A DNA stretch of 64,000 bases from Pelagibacterales bacterium SAG-MED22. GTDB taxonomy: Bacteria > Pseudomonadota > Alphaproteobacteria > Pelagibacterales > Pelagibacteraceae. The translations under genes were made by a program, and so were the position numbers. The notes beneath the pieces are model-generated. The model saw nothing but the letters and a program-made list of their open reading frames with translations, had not been told where the DNA came from and searched no databases. The stretch lies in NCBI GenBank assembly GCA_014653985.1, contig JACWDT010000002.1, positions 111,821-175,820 of the forward strand, in the 5' to 3' direction. This document shows positions 17,105-25,467 of the stretch, in pieces; positions within the stretch are counted from its first letter, which is position 1, and each line of letters begins with the position of its first letter.

Positions 17105-18094
17105 ATGATTACAGGAAAATATCCAAATTTAAGATTAAGAAGAAATAGAAAGGAATTATGGACTAGAAGGTTGGTTCAAGAAAACACACTCAGTCCGAAT
17201 GATTTTATATTACCAATTTTCTTAATAGATGGGTCAAACAAAAAAGAATCAATATCTACAATGCCAGGCGTTTTTAGATACACAATAAATAGAGTTTCAC
17301 AAATAGTAGATAAAGCAATTCAAAAAGGTATTCCAATGGTTGCACTTTTTCCTAAAACGAAAAATTCTTTAAAAAATGATTTGGGTACGGAGTCATTAAA
17401 TAGAAATAATTTAGTTTGCAGGGCCATATTAGAAATTAAAAAAAGATATAAAAATCAAATTGGAATTATGTGTGATGTTGCTCTCGATCCTTATACTTCA
17501 CACGGTCATGACGGATTAATAAAGTCTAACCAAATAATTAATGACGAAACAATCGAGGTACTAATAAATCAATCTCTAATACAAGCAGAAATGGGCTGTG
17601 ATGTTCTAGCTCCATCAGATATGATGGATGGAAGAATAGGTAAAATTAGAAAAGCCTTAGATAAATCAAATTATAAAAATATTCAAATTTTATCATATGC
17701 CGTAAAGTATGCCTCAAGTTTTTACGGACCTTTTAGAGACGCTGTTGGATCTAAAAGTTCCCTAAGAGGTGATAAAAAAACATATCAAATGGATTTTAGA
17801 AATAGTGATGAGGCTATAAGAGAAGTTGCATTAGATATTAAAGAGGGTGCTGATATGATTATGGTTAAGCCAGGAATGCCATACCTTGATATAATAAAAT
17901 CAATTAAAGAAAGATTTAAAGTACCTGTTTTTGCTTACCAGGTTTCAGGGGAATATAGTTTATTAGAAACTGCTATTAACAAAAAAATAGTTCAAAAAAA
18001 TGCCATATATGAAAGTTTAATTTCATTTAAAAGAGCTGGTGCAAACGCAATAGTTTCATATTATGCGGATAGACTTGATAAAATTTTAGAATAA
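17105..18094 (+). CDS. hemB: Delta-aminolevulinic acid dehydratase (porphobilinogen synthase)
   Basis: Condenses two aminolevulinates to porphobilinogen in heme synthesis. The 329 residues show RLRRNRKELWTRRLVQE at the N-terminus, the lysine regions AVKYASSFYGPFRDA and MIMVKPGMPYLD (Schiff base), and AYQVSGEYS. The metal segment reads DVALDPYTSHGHDG: the three zinc cysteines of the E. coli type are replaced by Ala and Asp, so this is the Mg-type enzyme. It is a single gene, and its TAA abuts the recO stop on the other strand. Confidence 0.96.
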   Translation: MITGKYPNLRLRRNRKELWTRRLVQENTLSPNDFILPIFLIDGSNKKESISTMPGVFRYTINRVSQIVDKAIQKGIPMVALFPKTKNSLKNDLGTESLNRNNLVCRAILEIKKRYKNQIGIMCDVALDPYTSHGHDGLIKSNQIINDETIEVLINQSLIQAEMGCDVLAPSDMMDGRIGKIRKALDKSNYKNIQILSYAVKYASSFYGPFRDAVGSKSSLRGDKKTYQMDFRNSDEAIREVALDIKEGADMIMVKPGMPYLDIIKSIKERFKVPVFAYQVSGEYSLLETAINKKIVQKNAIYESLISFKRAGANAIVSYYADRLDKILE

Positions 18095-18775
18095 TTATTT
18101 TAAAGAATTTAAAAAAACCACTCTACTATTTGGATAATTCAAATTATTTGGTTTTAAAATTGTTTTATCTAAATAATCTCCAACTAATCTTAATCCACTT
18201 AGTAAAATATTTATATCTTTAACTTCTAAATCCCTTTCGATTAAAAAATTAGGTACATATTTTTTTTCATTATAAGAACTTGCGAAATAAACTGTTTTAT
18301 TGTCAACTTTACCTTTTTCAACTAAATTTTCTAATTCGAGGTCGTATCCTAATAACTTTAGTAATTCTAGTTCCCAAAAAATATATCTTTTAAGCCAATT
18401 ATTCTCATTTAGTAAATCAAAGAGATTATTTATAAGAGTAAAAATTTTTTTATTAGCCTGTGCTTCGGCTGTTAATATTTTTATCAGATTCATTGCTGAT
18501 GTGATGCAAGAAAGCTTTTGTTTGTGATCAAAATAAAACGGGCTATATGCATTTAAAATTTCAATTTTAAAATGACCCATTCTTTTATCATTTTTTGAAT
18601 TATTATTAACATGAAGTCTATTTCCTATTTGAAGATAATTTTTAATTTTTTTTGATGTTCCACCAAAAATAATTCCTGAGACTTTTCCTTTATTTAAAGT
18701 GTACAATTCAGCAATAATAGAATTTTCACTGTATTTACTTTTACTTAATAAGAAACCTTGATCTATCCAATTCAT
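18095..18775 (-). CDS. recO: DNA repair protein RecO
   Basis: RecO helps RecR load RecA on gapped DNA. The 226 residues have the N-terminal OB-fold pattern DQGFLLSKSKYSENSIIAELYT, then SGIIFGGTSKK, and a helical C-terminal part with the SCITSAMNLIKILTAEAQ and FWELELLKLLGYDLEL motifs. The C-terminal zinc cysteines found in some family members are absent. It follows rnc by 7 bases; era, which lies between these two in many bacteria, is missing here. Confidence 0.88.
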   Translation of the reverse strand: MNWIDQGFLLSKSKYSENSIIAELYTLNKGKVSGIIFGGTSKKIKNYLQIGNRLHVNNNSKNDKRMGHFKIEILNAYSPFYFDHKQKLSCITSAMNLIKILTAEAQANKKIFTLINNLFDLLNENNWLKRYIFWELELLKLLGYDLELENLVEKGKVDNKTVYFASSYNEKKYVPNFLIERDLEVKDINILLSGLRLVGDYLDKTILKPNNLNYPNSRVVFLNSLK

Positions 18776-18782
18776 ATTTAGC

Positions 18783-19445
18783 TCAATTTAAATTTTTTAA
18801 ACATTCTTTAGCAGCATTTTGCTCAGCATCTTTTTTTGATTTACCTGAAGAAGTAAAATATTTTGTATTTGGAAGTTTAACAGCTACTTTAAAAATTGGC
18901 TTATGACGTGGACCTGTATTTGAAATAACTTTATAGGTTGGTAATTGTTTAAATTTTTTTAAAGCTAACTCTTGAAGTTTTGTTTTTGCATCAATTTGTG
19001 TAATAACACTCTTTTCTATATGAGCTTTCCATAATTTTAAGATAACTTTTTCAACCACATTTAAACCTTTATCTAAATAGACAGCTCCTATAAGTGCTTC
19101 ACAGCTATCAGAGATAATTTTATCTTCTATTTTAATTATTTTATTTTTGGGGTTGAAAGTTTTTATATATTTTTCTAATTCAATCGTTTTTGCAACTTCT
19201 AAACACGTTTTTTTGTTTACTAAAGAAGCGAATTTTTTATCTAGTATACCCTCTTTTTCTTTTGGATATATTTTTAATAATTTTTGAGCAATAATTAACC
19301 CAAGAACTCTATCTCCTAAGAATTCAATTTTTTCGTTGTTTTCATCGGGATTAAAACTTTTATGAGTTAATGATTTAATTAATAGATTTTTATTTTTAAA
19401 TTTTACATTTAATTTTTTTTCTAAAATTTGATAATCAGACTTCAT
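18783..19445 (-). CDS. rnc: Ribonuclease III
   Basis: Double-strand RNA endonuclease for rRNA and mRNA processing. The 220 residues contain the catalytic signature NEKIEFLGDRVLGLIIA (about 36-52), the second acidic site ISDSCEALIGAVYLDKG, and a C-terminal dsRNA-binding domain from about 150 (DAKTKLQELALKKF, ending SGKSKKDAEQNAAKECL). It starts at the last base of lepB, the usual lepB-rnc pair. Confidence 0.96.
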   Translation of the reverse strand: MKSDYQILEKKLNVKFKNKNLLIKSLTHKSFNPDENNEKIEFLGDRVLGLIIAQKLLKIYPKEKEGILDKKFASLVNKKTCLEVAKTIELEKYIKTFNPKNKIIKIEDKIISDSCEALIGAVYLDKGLNVVEKVILKLWKAHIEKSVITQIDAKTKLQELALKKFKQLPTYKVISNTGPRHKPIFKVAVKLPNTKYFTSSGKSKKDAEQNAAKECLKNLN

Positions 19446-20182
19446 TAATTAATTCTATCAAATGTTCGTTTAAATCTTATAGATTTATGCCATTTCCAGA
19501 TTTCAAAAAGACTTCCAATTTTTCTATCTGATGAAAAAAAAATAAATTGAGCTTTGCCTACCAGATTGTCTTTATGAACATAGCCAACACTTGTTAAAAA
19601 TCTACTATCTTTTGAACAATCTCGGTTATCTCCTAAAAAAAAATAATGATTATCAGGTACAGTAAAAATATCTGAATTTTGAAATGTATAGTCTTTTAAA
19701 TAGACAGTATGAAATTTTTTTCCGTTTGGTAAATTTTCTTCAAATTTAAAAACATCAATAATTTTATTTCCACAATAAATACTATTTTTATTAAGAATTT
19801 TTGACTTTAAAATTTCACTATTGTTTAGATACAAGTTAGCGTCAATAAATTGAATTTTATCACCAGGTAAACCAATAAGTCTTTTTATGTAATCTGTCCT
19901 GTTGTCGGTAGGTGTTTTAAAAACAACAACATCACCTCTTTCAGGGTTATTGAACATAATTCTCTTATTAAGAATTGGAGGACTAAAAGGAAATGAATGT
20001 CTGCTATATCCATAAGAATACTTTGTAACAAATAATCTATCACCCACTAATAATGTGGGCTCCATTGATGACGAAGGAATGTAAAACGGTTGAACTAAAA
20101 ATGATCTAATAATAACAGCAATAACTAAGGCATATAATAATGTTTTAATATTTTCTGAAAAAAAATTTTTATCTATCTTCAT
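19445..20182 (-). CDS. lepB: Signal peptidase I
   Basis: Inner-membrane serine-lysine protease that removes signal peptides. The 245 residues start with one hydrophobic anchor (LLYALVIAVIIRSFLV, about 15-30), followed by the catalytic serine motif YIPSSSMEPTLLVGDRLFV. The lysine box is RGDVVVFKTPTDNRTDYIKRLIGLPGD, and the C-terminal box is FFLGDNRDCSKDSRF. It overlaps acpS by 4 bases (ATGA-type). Confidence 0.95.
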   Translation of the reverse strand: MKIDKNFFSENIKTLLYALVIAVIIRSFLVQPFYIPSSSMEPTLLVGDRLFVTKYSYGYSRHSFPFSPPILNKRIMFNNPERGDVVVFKTPTDNRTDYIKRLIGLPGDKIQFIDANLYLNNSEILKSKILNKNSIYCGNKIIDVFKFEENLPNGKKFHTVYLKDYTFQNSDIFTVPDNHYFFLGDNRDCSKDSRFLTSVGYVHKDNLVGKAQFIFFSSDRKIGSLFEIWKWHKSIRFKRTFDRIN

Positions 20183-20565
20183 GTTGATTGAATAATTGCA
20201 AAAGCTGTTGAATAATCTTTCTCATCAGAAATTGACAGAAAAGAATTAAATTTTTTAATTCTGTACTTTTTTTGAACAATTTTTATAATTTTTTTATTTT
20301 TAGCATATTTTGGCTTTCCTTTTTTATCATTTACAATCTCTATATCTTTAAAATTTAAATTTTCAGAAAATCCAGTTCCTAGCGCTTTAGAAAAAGCTTC
20401 CTTTGCAGCAAATCTTTTAGAAAAATAAGCAACTTTATTTTTAACATTTTTAGATAGTTTGAGTTCATTGCTACTATAAACACGTTTTTTAAATTTATTG
20501 TTTTTAATTGATGTTTTGATCCTATTATTTTCAATTATATCGACCCCAATACCCAGAATTTTCAT
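20179..20565 (-). CDS. acpS: Holo-[acyl-carrier-protein] synthase
   Basis: Transfers the 4'-phosphopantetheine arm from CoA to acyl carrier protein. The 128 residues carry ILGIGVDIIENNRI at the N-terminus and the magnesium/CoA motif RFAAKEAFSKALGTGFS. It follows pdxJ by 1 base, the classical pdxJ-acpS pairing. Confidence 0.94.
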   Translation of the reverse strand: MKILGIGVDIIENNRIKTSIKNNKFKKRVYSSNELKLSKNVKNKVAYFSKRFAAKEAFSKALGTGFSENLNFKDIEIVNDKKGKPKYAKNKKIIKIVQKKYRIKKFNSFLSISDEKDYSTAFAIIQST

Positions 20566-20566
20566 A

Positions 20567-21283
20567 TTATTTTAATAATTTTTTGAAATTTTTAATTACT
20601 TTTGAAAATCCATAAAATATAGATTCTCCTATTATAAAATGACCGATGTTATATTCCTCAATTTCCTTAATTTTTGATAGTAATTTAGTGGTTTTGTAAT
20701 CAAGACCATGTCCTGCATGGACTTCTATACCAAAAGAATTTGCAAGTTTTGAACTTTTGATAATTCTATTAAGCTCATTGGTGTGATTTATATTTGCCTT
20801 TATTTTGTTCGATAATTTTCCTGTGTGAATTTCAATGCAATCAACCTTAAGTAATTTAGCGAGCTTAATATCATTTAACGAAGGGTTTATAAATAAACTA
20901 GTTCTTATTTTTGCTTTTTTAAATTTAAAAATAATTGTTTTTAATTTAACAAAGTTTTTTCTTATATTTAAACCTCCTTCTGTGGTAATTTCTCTTCTAT
21001 TTTCTGGAACTATACAAATATAATCTGGTTTCATTTTAAGAGCATTTGAAATAATATCTTTGTTCATAGATACTTCGAGATTAACTAATACTTTTTTCAA
21101 ATCACAGATACTTTTTGCATCTTTATCTTTAATATGCCGTCTGTCTTCTCTAAGATGTATAGTTACAGAGTCTGCTCCACATTTAACAACATATAGAGCG
21201 GCGTTGATTGGGTTAGGGTGCCATTCACCTCTAGCATTTCTTAATGTTGCAACATGATCGATATTTACACCTAATCTTTTCAC
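20567..21283 (-). CDS. pdxJ: Pyridoxine 5'-phosphate synthase
   Basis: Last ring-forming step of the DXP-dependent vitamin B6 pathway. The 238-residue barrel shows LGVNIDHVATLRNARG, the motif SVTIHLREDRRHIKD, IVPENRREITTEGGL, IEIHTGKL and GIEVHAGHGLDY. It overlaps pyrE by 4 bases. The presence of pdxJ shows that at least this step of B6 synthesis is encoded; the rest of the pathway is not in the window. Confidence 0.95.
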   Translation of the reverse strand: MKRLGVNIDHVATLRNARGEWHPNPINAALYVVKCGADSVTIHLREDRRHIKDKDAKSICDLKKVLVNLEVSMNKDIISNALKMKPDYICIVPENRREITTEGGLNIRKNFVKLKTIIFKFKKAKIRTSLFINPSLNDIKLAKLLKVDCIEIHTGKLSNKIKANINHTNELNRIIKSSKLANSFGIEVHAGHGLDYKTTKLLSKIKEIEEYNIGHFIIGESIFYGFSKVIKNFKKLLK

Positions 21284-21867
21284 TTAATAAATCTACTTCC
21301 TGGAGTTGTTATAGGTATAGATTTAAGTATTTCAGGTAATTTTTTTGGACTATATACAGGCACATCAATTTTTAAATGAGAAATAATTTTGGTTTTTATT
21401 TTCAAAGATTTTCTAGAAGATCTATCTATAATAGATGCAAATCCCAATAACTTAGCATTAGCTTTTTTTATTAATTTAACACATTCTAAACTAGATTTTC
21501 CAGTTGTTATAACATCTTCTATAACTAAAACTTTAGCACCTTTATTTATACTGAAACCTCTTCGTAATGTAAAATTACCCTTAACTCTCTCACAAAAAAT
21601 TGTTTCTTTTTTCAAAAGTTTGCCAATTTCATAACCAATTATTATTCCACCCATAGCTGGGGCAAGAATTAAATCTATTTTTTTATATTTTTTTTTAATT
21701 TTACTTGCTAGTGATTTACAAATTTCTTCTGCAAGGTTTGGAAAACTTAGAAGTTTTGCACATTGTATATATTTTGATGAATGTAAACCGGATGATAAAA
21801 TGAAGTGTCCTTCCAACAAAGCATTAGTTTTTTTTAAAATACCTAAGGATTTTTTGTGTGAAAGCAT
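21280..21867 (-). CDS. pyrE: Orotate phosphoribosyltransferase
   Basis: Adds ribose phosphate to orotate in pyrimidine synthesis. The 195 residues show ALLEGHFILSSGLHSSKYIQCAKLL, PAMGGIIIGYEIGKLL, ERVKGNFTLRRGF and the PRPP loop VLVIEDVITTGKSS. The first 44 bases overlap the end of rsh, but the start fits the family N-terminus well and no better start exists. pyrE sits with rsh and pdxJ as in other alphaproteobacteria. Confidence 0.93.
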   Translation of the reverse strand: MLSHKKSLGILKKTNALLEGHFILSSGLHSSKYIQCAKLLSFPNLAEEICKSLASKIKKKYKKIDLILAPAMGGIIIGYEIGKLLKKETIFCERVKGNFTLRRGFSINKGAKVLVIEDVITTGKSSLECVKLIKKANAKLLGFASIIDRSSRKSLKIKTKIISHLKIDVPVYSPKKLPEILKSIPITTPGSRFIK

Positions 21868-23569
21868 TTCTTTTTTCTTCGTGTCTAATTATCTTAAATT
21901 TTATACCTTTTTGCTTTAACACTGCAATAAAATTTGTAAAATTTTTAAGGTTTCTTATGATTAGTTTGAATTTAAAATTAATATAATTTGGGTTTTTGCC
22001 TGCCATCTCCAAACTAGATATATTTAGTTTATGACTTCCAATCAGTGAACTAATATCTCCAAGTTGACCTGGTTTATCAGGTAATGACATCCATAATGTG
22101 GTATTATATTTTTTTATTTTCTCCTCTTTTTGTTCACCTTTATCATGCCAATAACGTCTTATAGCTGCTCTAGCTTTTCCAGTTTTTGTTGTAGGTATCC
22201 AGTGAAGTGATGGTGAATTATTTTTTGAGGTAATGATATTAACACGGTCACCATTATGAAGAATTGTTTGTAAGTCATTTTTATTACCATTGATTTCACA
22301 TCCAGTAGCAGAGTTACCAATCTTGGTATGAACAGCGTAGGCAAAATCTATAGCAGTAGCTTCTTTAGGCAATTTAATCACTGAACCTTTGGGAGTAAAA
22401 CAAAAAACGTTTTCCTGAAACATCTGTAGTTTTGTGTACTCATATGAGTGTTCTGGATTTTCATTTTTTTCAATTATTTCAACTAGATCTTTTAACCAGT
22501 CGTATTCTTTCCAGCTTAGAGAATTAAATTTTTCTGAAGATTTATATTTCCAATGTGATGCTATACCTCTTTCAGCGAATTCATGCATTTCCTTTGTTCT
22601 TATTTGAATTTCAATAGGTTTCTTATTTGAACCAATTACTGAAGTATGTATAGACTCGTAACCATTAATTTTTGGAGATGATATGTAATCTTTAAATTTT
22701 CCAGGGATACAATTCCATTTTTTATGAAAAATTCCTAATGTTTTGTAACAATCATCAATATTATTTAAAATTACTCTAAATCCAATAATGTCAGTTACCT
22801 GTTCTAATGAAACTCTTTTTTTTTGTACTTTTCTCCATATAGAAAAAGGTGTTTTTTCTCTTCCATAAATTTCTACCTTAAGGTGATTTTCATTTAAAAT
22901 AGAACTCAATTCAAATGAAAGTTCTTCAAAAAGGTTTTTCTTATCTAGTTTAATCTCATCTAATCTTTTTTTTATTAATTTTCTTGCATCATTATTTAAA
23001 ATTTCAAAAGATAAATCTTCAAGCTCATCACGAATTCTATGCATTCCCATTCTATCTGCCAAAGGTGCATAAATTTCCATTGTTTCTTGTGCAATTCTTT
23101 TTCTTTTATCTTCTTTAGTTATTGCTTTAATTGTTCTCATATTATGAAGTCGATCAGCAATCTTAACTAATAGAACCCTGATATCTTTAGAGGTTGCCAA
23201 AATTAATTTTCTAAAGTTTTCTGCCTTTGAATTAAAACTTGCAGTGTTTTCAAAAACTGAAATTTTTGTAACTCCGTCTACAAGATCAGCAACTTCTGGT
23301 CCAAATTCATTTTTGATTGTTTCATATGTAGCGAAAGTATCTTCAATAGTGTCATGTAATAAACCTGTAGTAATTGTTGCACTGTCTAATTTTAATTCTG
23401 TAAGAATATTAGCAACTTCAATTGGATGAACAGAATAAGGATCACCAGAAGCTCTTTTTTGATTTTGATGTGCTTTCACAGCAAAGTTATATGCTTTATC
23501 TAATCTCTCATGATTAAGAAATTTATTATACACTTTTACTTTATTTATGAGTTCGTTTGAATCCAACAT
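21824..23569 (-). CDS. (p)ppGpp synthetase/hydrolase (RSH family), compact form
   Basis: The stringent-response alarmone enzyme (spoT/relA type). The 581 residues contain an HD hydrolase domain (HPIEVANIL, His72-Asp73 in LLHDTIEDT, KIADRLHNMRTI), a synthetase domain (DIIGFRVILNNIDDCY, FKDYISSPKINGYESIHTSV) and a TGS domain (VFCFTPKGSVIKLP). A C-terminal ACT domain follows (LWMSLPDKPGQLGDISSLIG). Both catalytic domains look intact, so the protein is probably bifunctional. It is shorter than the usual 700 or so because the helical/zinc-finger region between TGS and ACT is nearly absent. It lies between folK and pyrE. Confidence 0.92.
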   Translation of the reverse strand: MLDSNELINKVKVYNKFLNHERLDKAYNFAVKAHQNQKRASGDPYSVHPIEVANILTELKLDSATITTGLLHDTIEDTFATYETIKNEFGPEVADLVDGVTKISVFENTASFNSKAENFRKLILATSKDIRVLLVKIADRLHNMRTIKAITKEDKRKRIAQETMEIYAPLADRMGMHRIRDELEDLSFEILNNDARKLIKKRLDEIKLDKKNLFEELSFELSSILNENHLKVEIYGREKTPFSIWRKVQKKRVSLEQVTDIIGFRVILNNIDDCYKTLGIFHKKWNCIPGKFKDYISSPKINGYESIHTSVIGSNKKPIEIQIRTKEMHEFAERGIASHWKYKSSEKFNSLSWKEYDWLKDLVEIIEKNENPEHSYEYTKLQMFQENVFCFTPKGSVIKLPKEATAIDFAYAVHTKIGNSATGCEINGNKNDLQTILHNGDRVNIITSKNNSPSLHWIPTTKTGKARAAIRRYWHDKGEQKEEKIKKYNTTLWMSLPDKPGQLGDISSLIGSHKLNISSLEMAGKNPNYINFKFKLIIRNLKNFTNFIAVLKQKGIKFKIIRHEEKRNAFTQKILRYFKKN

Positions 23570-23588
23570 ACTTCATTATATCATTAAA

Positions 23589-24107
23589 TTAAATTTGTTT
23601 AATAGATGTAATATCGTCCATAGGTAGTGATGAAATTAGGGTCTTAATATCTAATTTTTTAGATGGGTGTTTCCATTTTTTTTCAATTTCAAATAAAGGA
23701 ATTAAAACAAAATTTCTTTTATGCATTCTTGCATGAGGTAAATTAAGCTTACTTTTGATATTTAATTTCATTCCATTATAATCAATAATGTCAATATCAC
23801 ATGTTCGGGGTGAGTTTTTTTTCGATTTTTTTCTGCCTAAATTAATTTCTATTTCTTTGCATATATTAAGTAATTTTAAGGGACTATGATTGCATTTAAC
23901 TTTTAATATTATATTTAAATATTTTGGATATTCCAGATTAGGCCAGGATGGGGTTTCATAATAATTTGAAACTAAAAGAAAATTTATTTTATTTTGTTTT
24001 AAAAAAAGTTTAGCTTTTTCAATATTCTCTTTCCTTTCACCAAGATTAGATCCGACTGCTAAATAAACTGTTTTAGCTAGATCTTCTGATATATCTTGAT
24101 TTTTCAC
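23589..24107 (-). CDS. folK: 2-amino-4-hydroxy-6-hydroxymethyldihydropteridine pyrophosphokinase
   Basis: HPPK activates the pterin for folate synthesis. The core shows [41 protein letters not shown], and the signature [12 protein letters not shown] followed by [17 protein letters not shown] chose the GTG at 24107 (172 residues), which leaves a 35-base overlap with smpB and few residues before the first strand. A TTG at 24167 would give 192 residues but overlap smpB by 95 bases. No ATG is available near the start. It lies 19 bases before rsh. Confidence 0.88.
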   Translation of the reverse strand: MKNQDISEDLAKTVYLAVGSNLGERKENIEKAKLFLKQNKINFLLVSNYYETPSWPNLEYPKYLNIILKVKCNHSPLKLLNICKEIEINLGRKKSKKNSPRTCDIDIIDYNGMKLNIKSKLNLPHARMHKRNFVLIPLFEIEKKWKHPSKKLDIKTLISSLPMDDITSIKQI

Positions 24108-24543
24108 GATTCCAATCTCTATTTTTTTTAGTAGCTCTTTTATCGTATTGTTTTTTTCCTTTAGCAACTGCTAGTTCAATTTTAGCTTTCCCTTTTTTAA
24201 AATACATTTTTGTTGGCACAATAGTAAAACCATCTCTCTTCATTTTTCCAATAAGTTTATTTATTTCTCTTTTATTTAATAAAAGTTTTCTTTCATCTGT
24301 TGGGTAGTGATTTGAATAGCTTGCTTGTTTGTATGGAGAAATATGTGAATTAATAAGAACTATTTCACCTTTTTTTTCAACAGCATATGCTTCAGCTATA
24401 TTAACTTTACCGTCTCTAATAGATTTTATCTCTGAACCTTTTAAAACTATTCCCGCCTCTAAAAGATCTTCAAAAAAATAATTAAAACTTGCTTTTCTAT
24501 TTAAACAAATGATTTTTAAACCAGGATTGGTTTTTTTGTTCAT
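24073..24543 (-). CDS. smpB: SsrA-binding protein SmpB
   Basis: Partner of tmRNA in rescue of stalled ribosomes. The 156 residues show [66 protein letters not shown] and the basic C-terminal [21 protein letters not shown]. It starts at the last base of dapA; the dapA-smpB order is common in alphaproteobacteria. The ssrA RNA gene itself is not in the window. Confidence 0.96.
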   Translation of the reverse strand: MNKKTNPGLKIICLNRKASFNYFFEDLLEAGIVLKGSEIKSIRDGKVNIAEAYAVEKKGEIVLINSHISPYKQASYSNHYPTDERKLLLNKREINKLIGKMKRDGFTIVPTKMYFKKGKAKIELAVAKGKKQYDKRATKKNRDWNREKSRYIRRSS

Positions 24544-25424
24544 TAAATAAGTTTTGCAGTCTCTATGGCTTTTTTTACAATTATTTTAGTCTCATCGGTA
24601 ATTTTAACCAATGGTAATCTCACTTCATCATCACACAAATTCATTAGTTTAGCTGCATATTTAACTGGACTAGGATTGCTTTCTATAAACATTGCAGTAT
24701 GGACCGGTTGTAAAATATTATCTAACTCTTTTGCTTTAGCAAGATCCTCGTCATTTTTAGATATTGAATTTTTTTGGAATTCTGAACAAAGTTTTGGTGC
24801 GATATTTGCAGTCACACTAATAGTGCCTACTCCTCCTCTTTTGTTGAATTCAAACGCATTATCATCATTTCCAGTTAATTGAATAAAGTCTTTACCCATT
24901 TTATTTAATTGTTTATTAACTCTATCTAGGTCACCTGTAGCATCTTTTACACCAACAATATTCTTTAATTCATATAATCTTGCCATGGTATCAACCGACA
25001 TATCAATTACTGATCTACCTGGAATATTATAAATTATAATAGGGATCCCACATTTATTATTAATAGCTTTGTAATGTTGGTATAGTCCTTCTTGAGTAGG
25101 CTTATTATAGTATGGTGTTACAACTAAGGCACCATTTGCTCCAGCCTTTTCTGCATGAGAGGTTAAAGATATTGCCTCCTCAGTAGAATTAGATCCTGTT
25201 CCAGCGATAACTGGTATTTTTCCATTACTCTCTTTGATACACAAATCAATCACACGCTCATGTTCAGTATGGCTGAGAGTTGGAGATTCTCCAGTAGTAC
25301 CTGCTGGAACCAGCCCAGATGTACCATTGTCAATATGAAAATGAATTAGCTTTATATATGCATCTTCATCTAGACCATTATTTTTAAATGGAGTGATTAA
25401 GGCAACATTTGATCCTTTAAACAT
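24543..25424 (-). CDS. dapA: 4-hydroxy-tetrahydrodipicolinate synthase
   Basis: First committed step of lysine and diaminopimelate synthesis. The 293 residues carry [45 protein letters not shown], the tyrosine motif [11 protein letters not shown] and the Schiff-base lysine in [11 protein letters not shown]. It is the first gene of the long minus-strand run that ends in recO and diverges from slt across 43 bases. Confidence 0.96.
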   Translation of the reverse strand: MFKGSNVALITPFKNNGLDEDAYIKLIHFHIDNGTSGLVPAGTTGESPTLSHTEHERVIDLCIKESNGKIPVIAGTGSNSTEEAISLTSHAEKAGANGALVVTPYYNKPTQEGLYQHYKAINNKCGIPIIIYNIPGRSVIDMSVDTMARLYELKNIVGVKDATGDLDRVNKQLNKMGKDFIQLTGNDDNAFEFNKRGGVGTISVTANIAPKLCSEFQKNSISKNDEDLAKAKELDNILQPVHTAMFIESNPSPVKYAAKLMNLCDDEVRLPLVKITDETKIIVKKAIETAKLI

Positions 25425-25437
25425 AAATACTTATAAC
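25409..25437 (+). promoter_or_regulatory. Candidate slt promoter
   Basis: TTGATC (25409-25414) and TATAAC (25432-25437) have a 17-base spacer. The -35 element lies inside the start of dapA on the other strand. The predicted leader is about 24 bases before the slt ATG at 25468. Confidence 0.4.
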
Positions 25438-25467
25438 ATAGTTTACAGATTCATATACTAAAAGATT

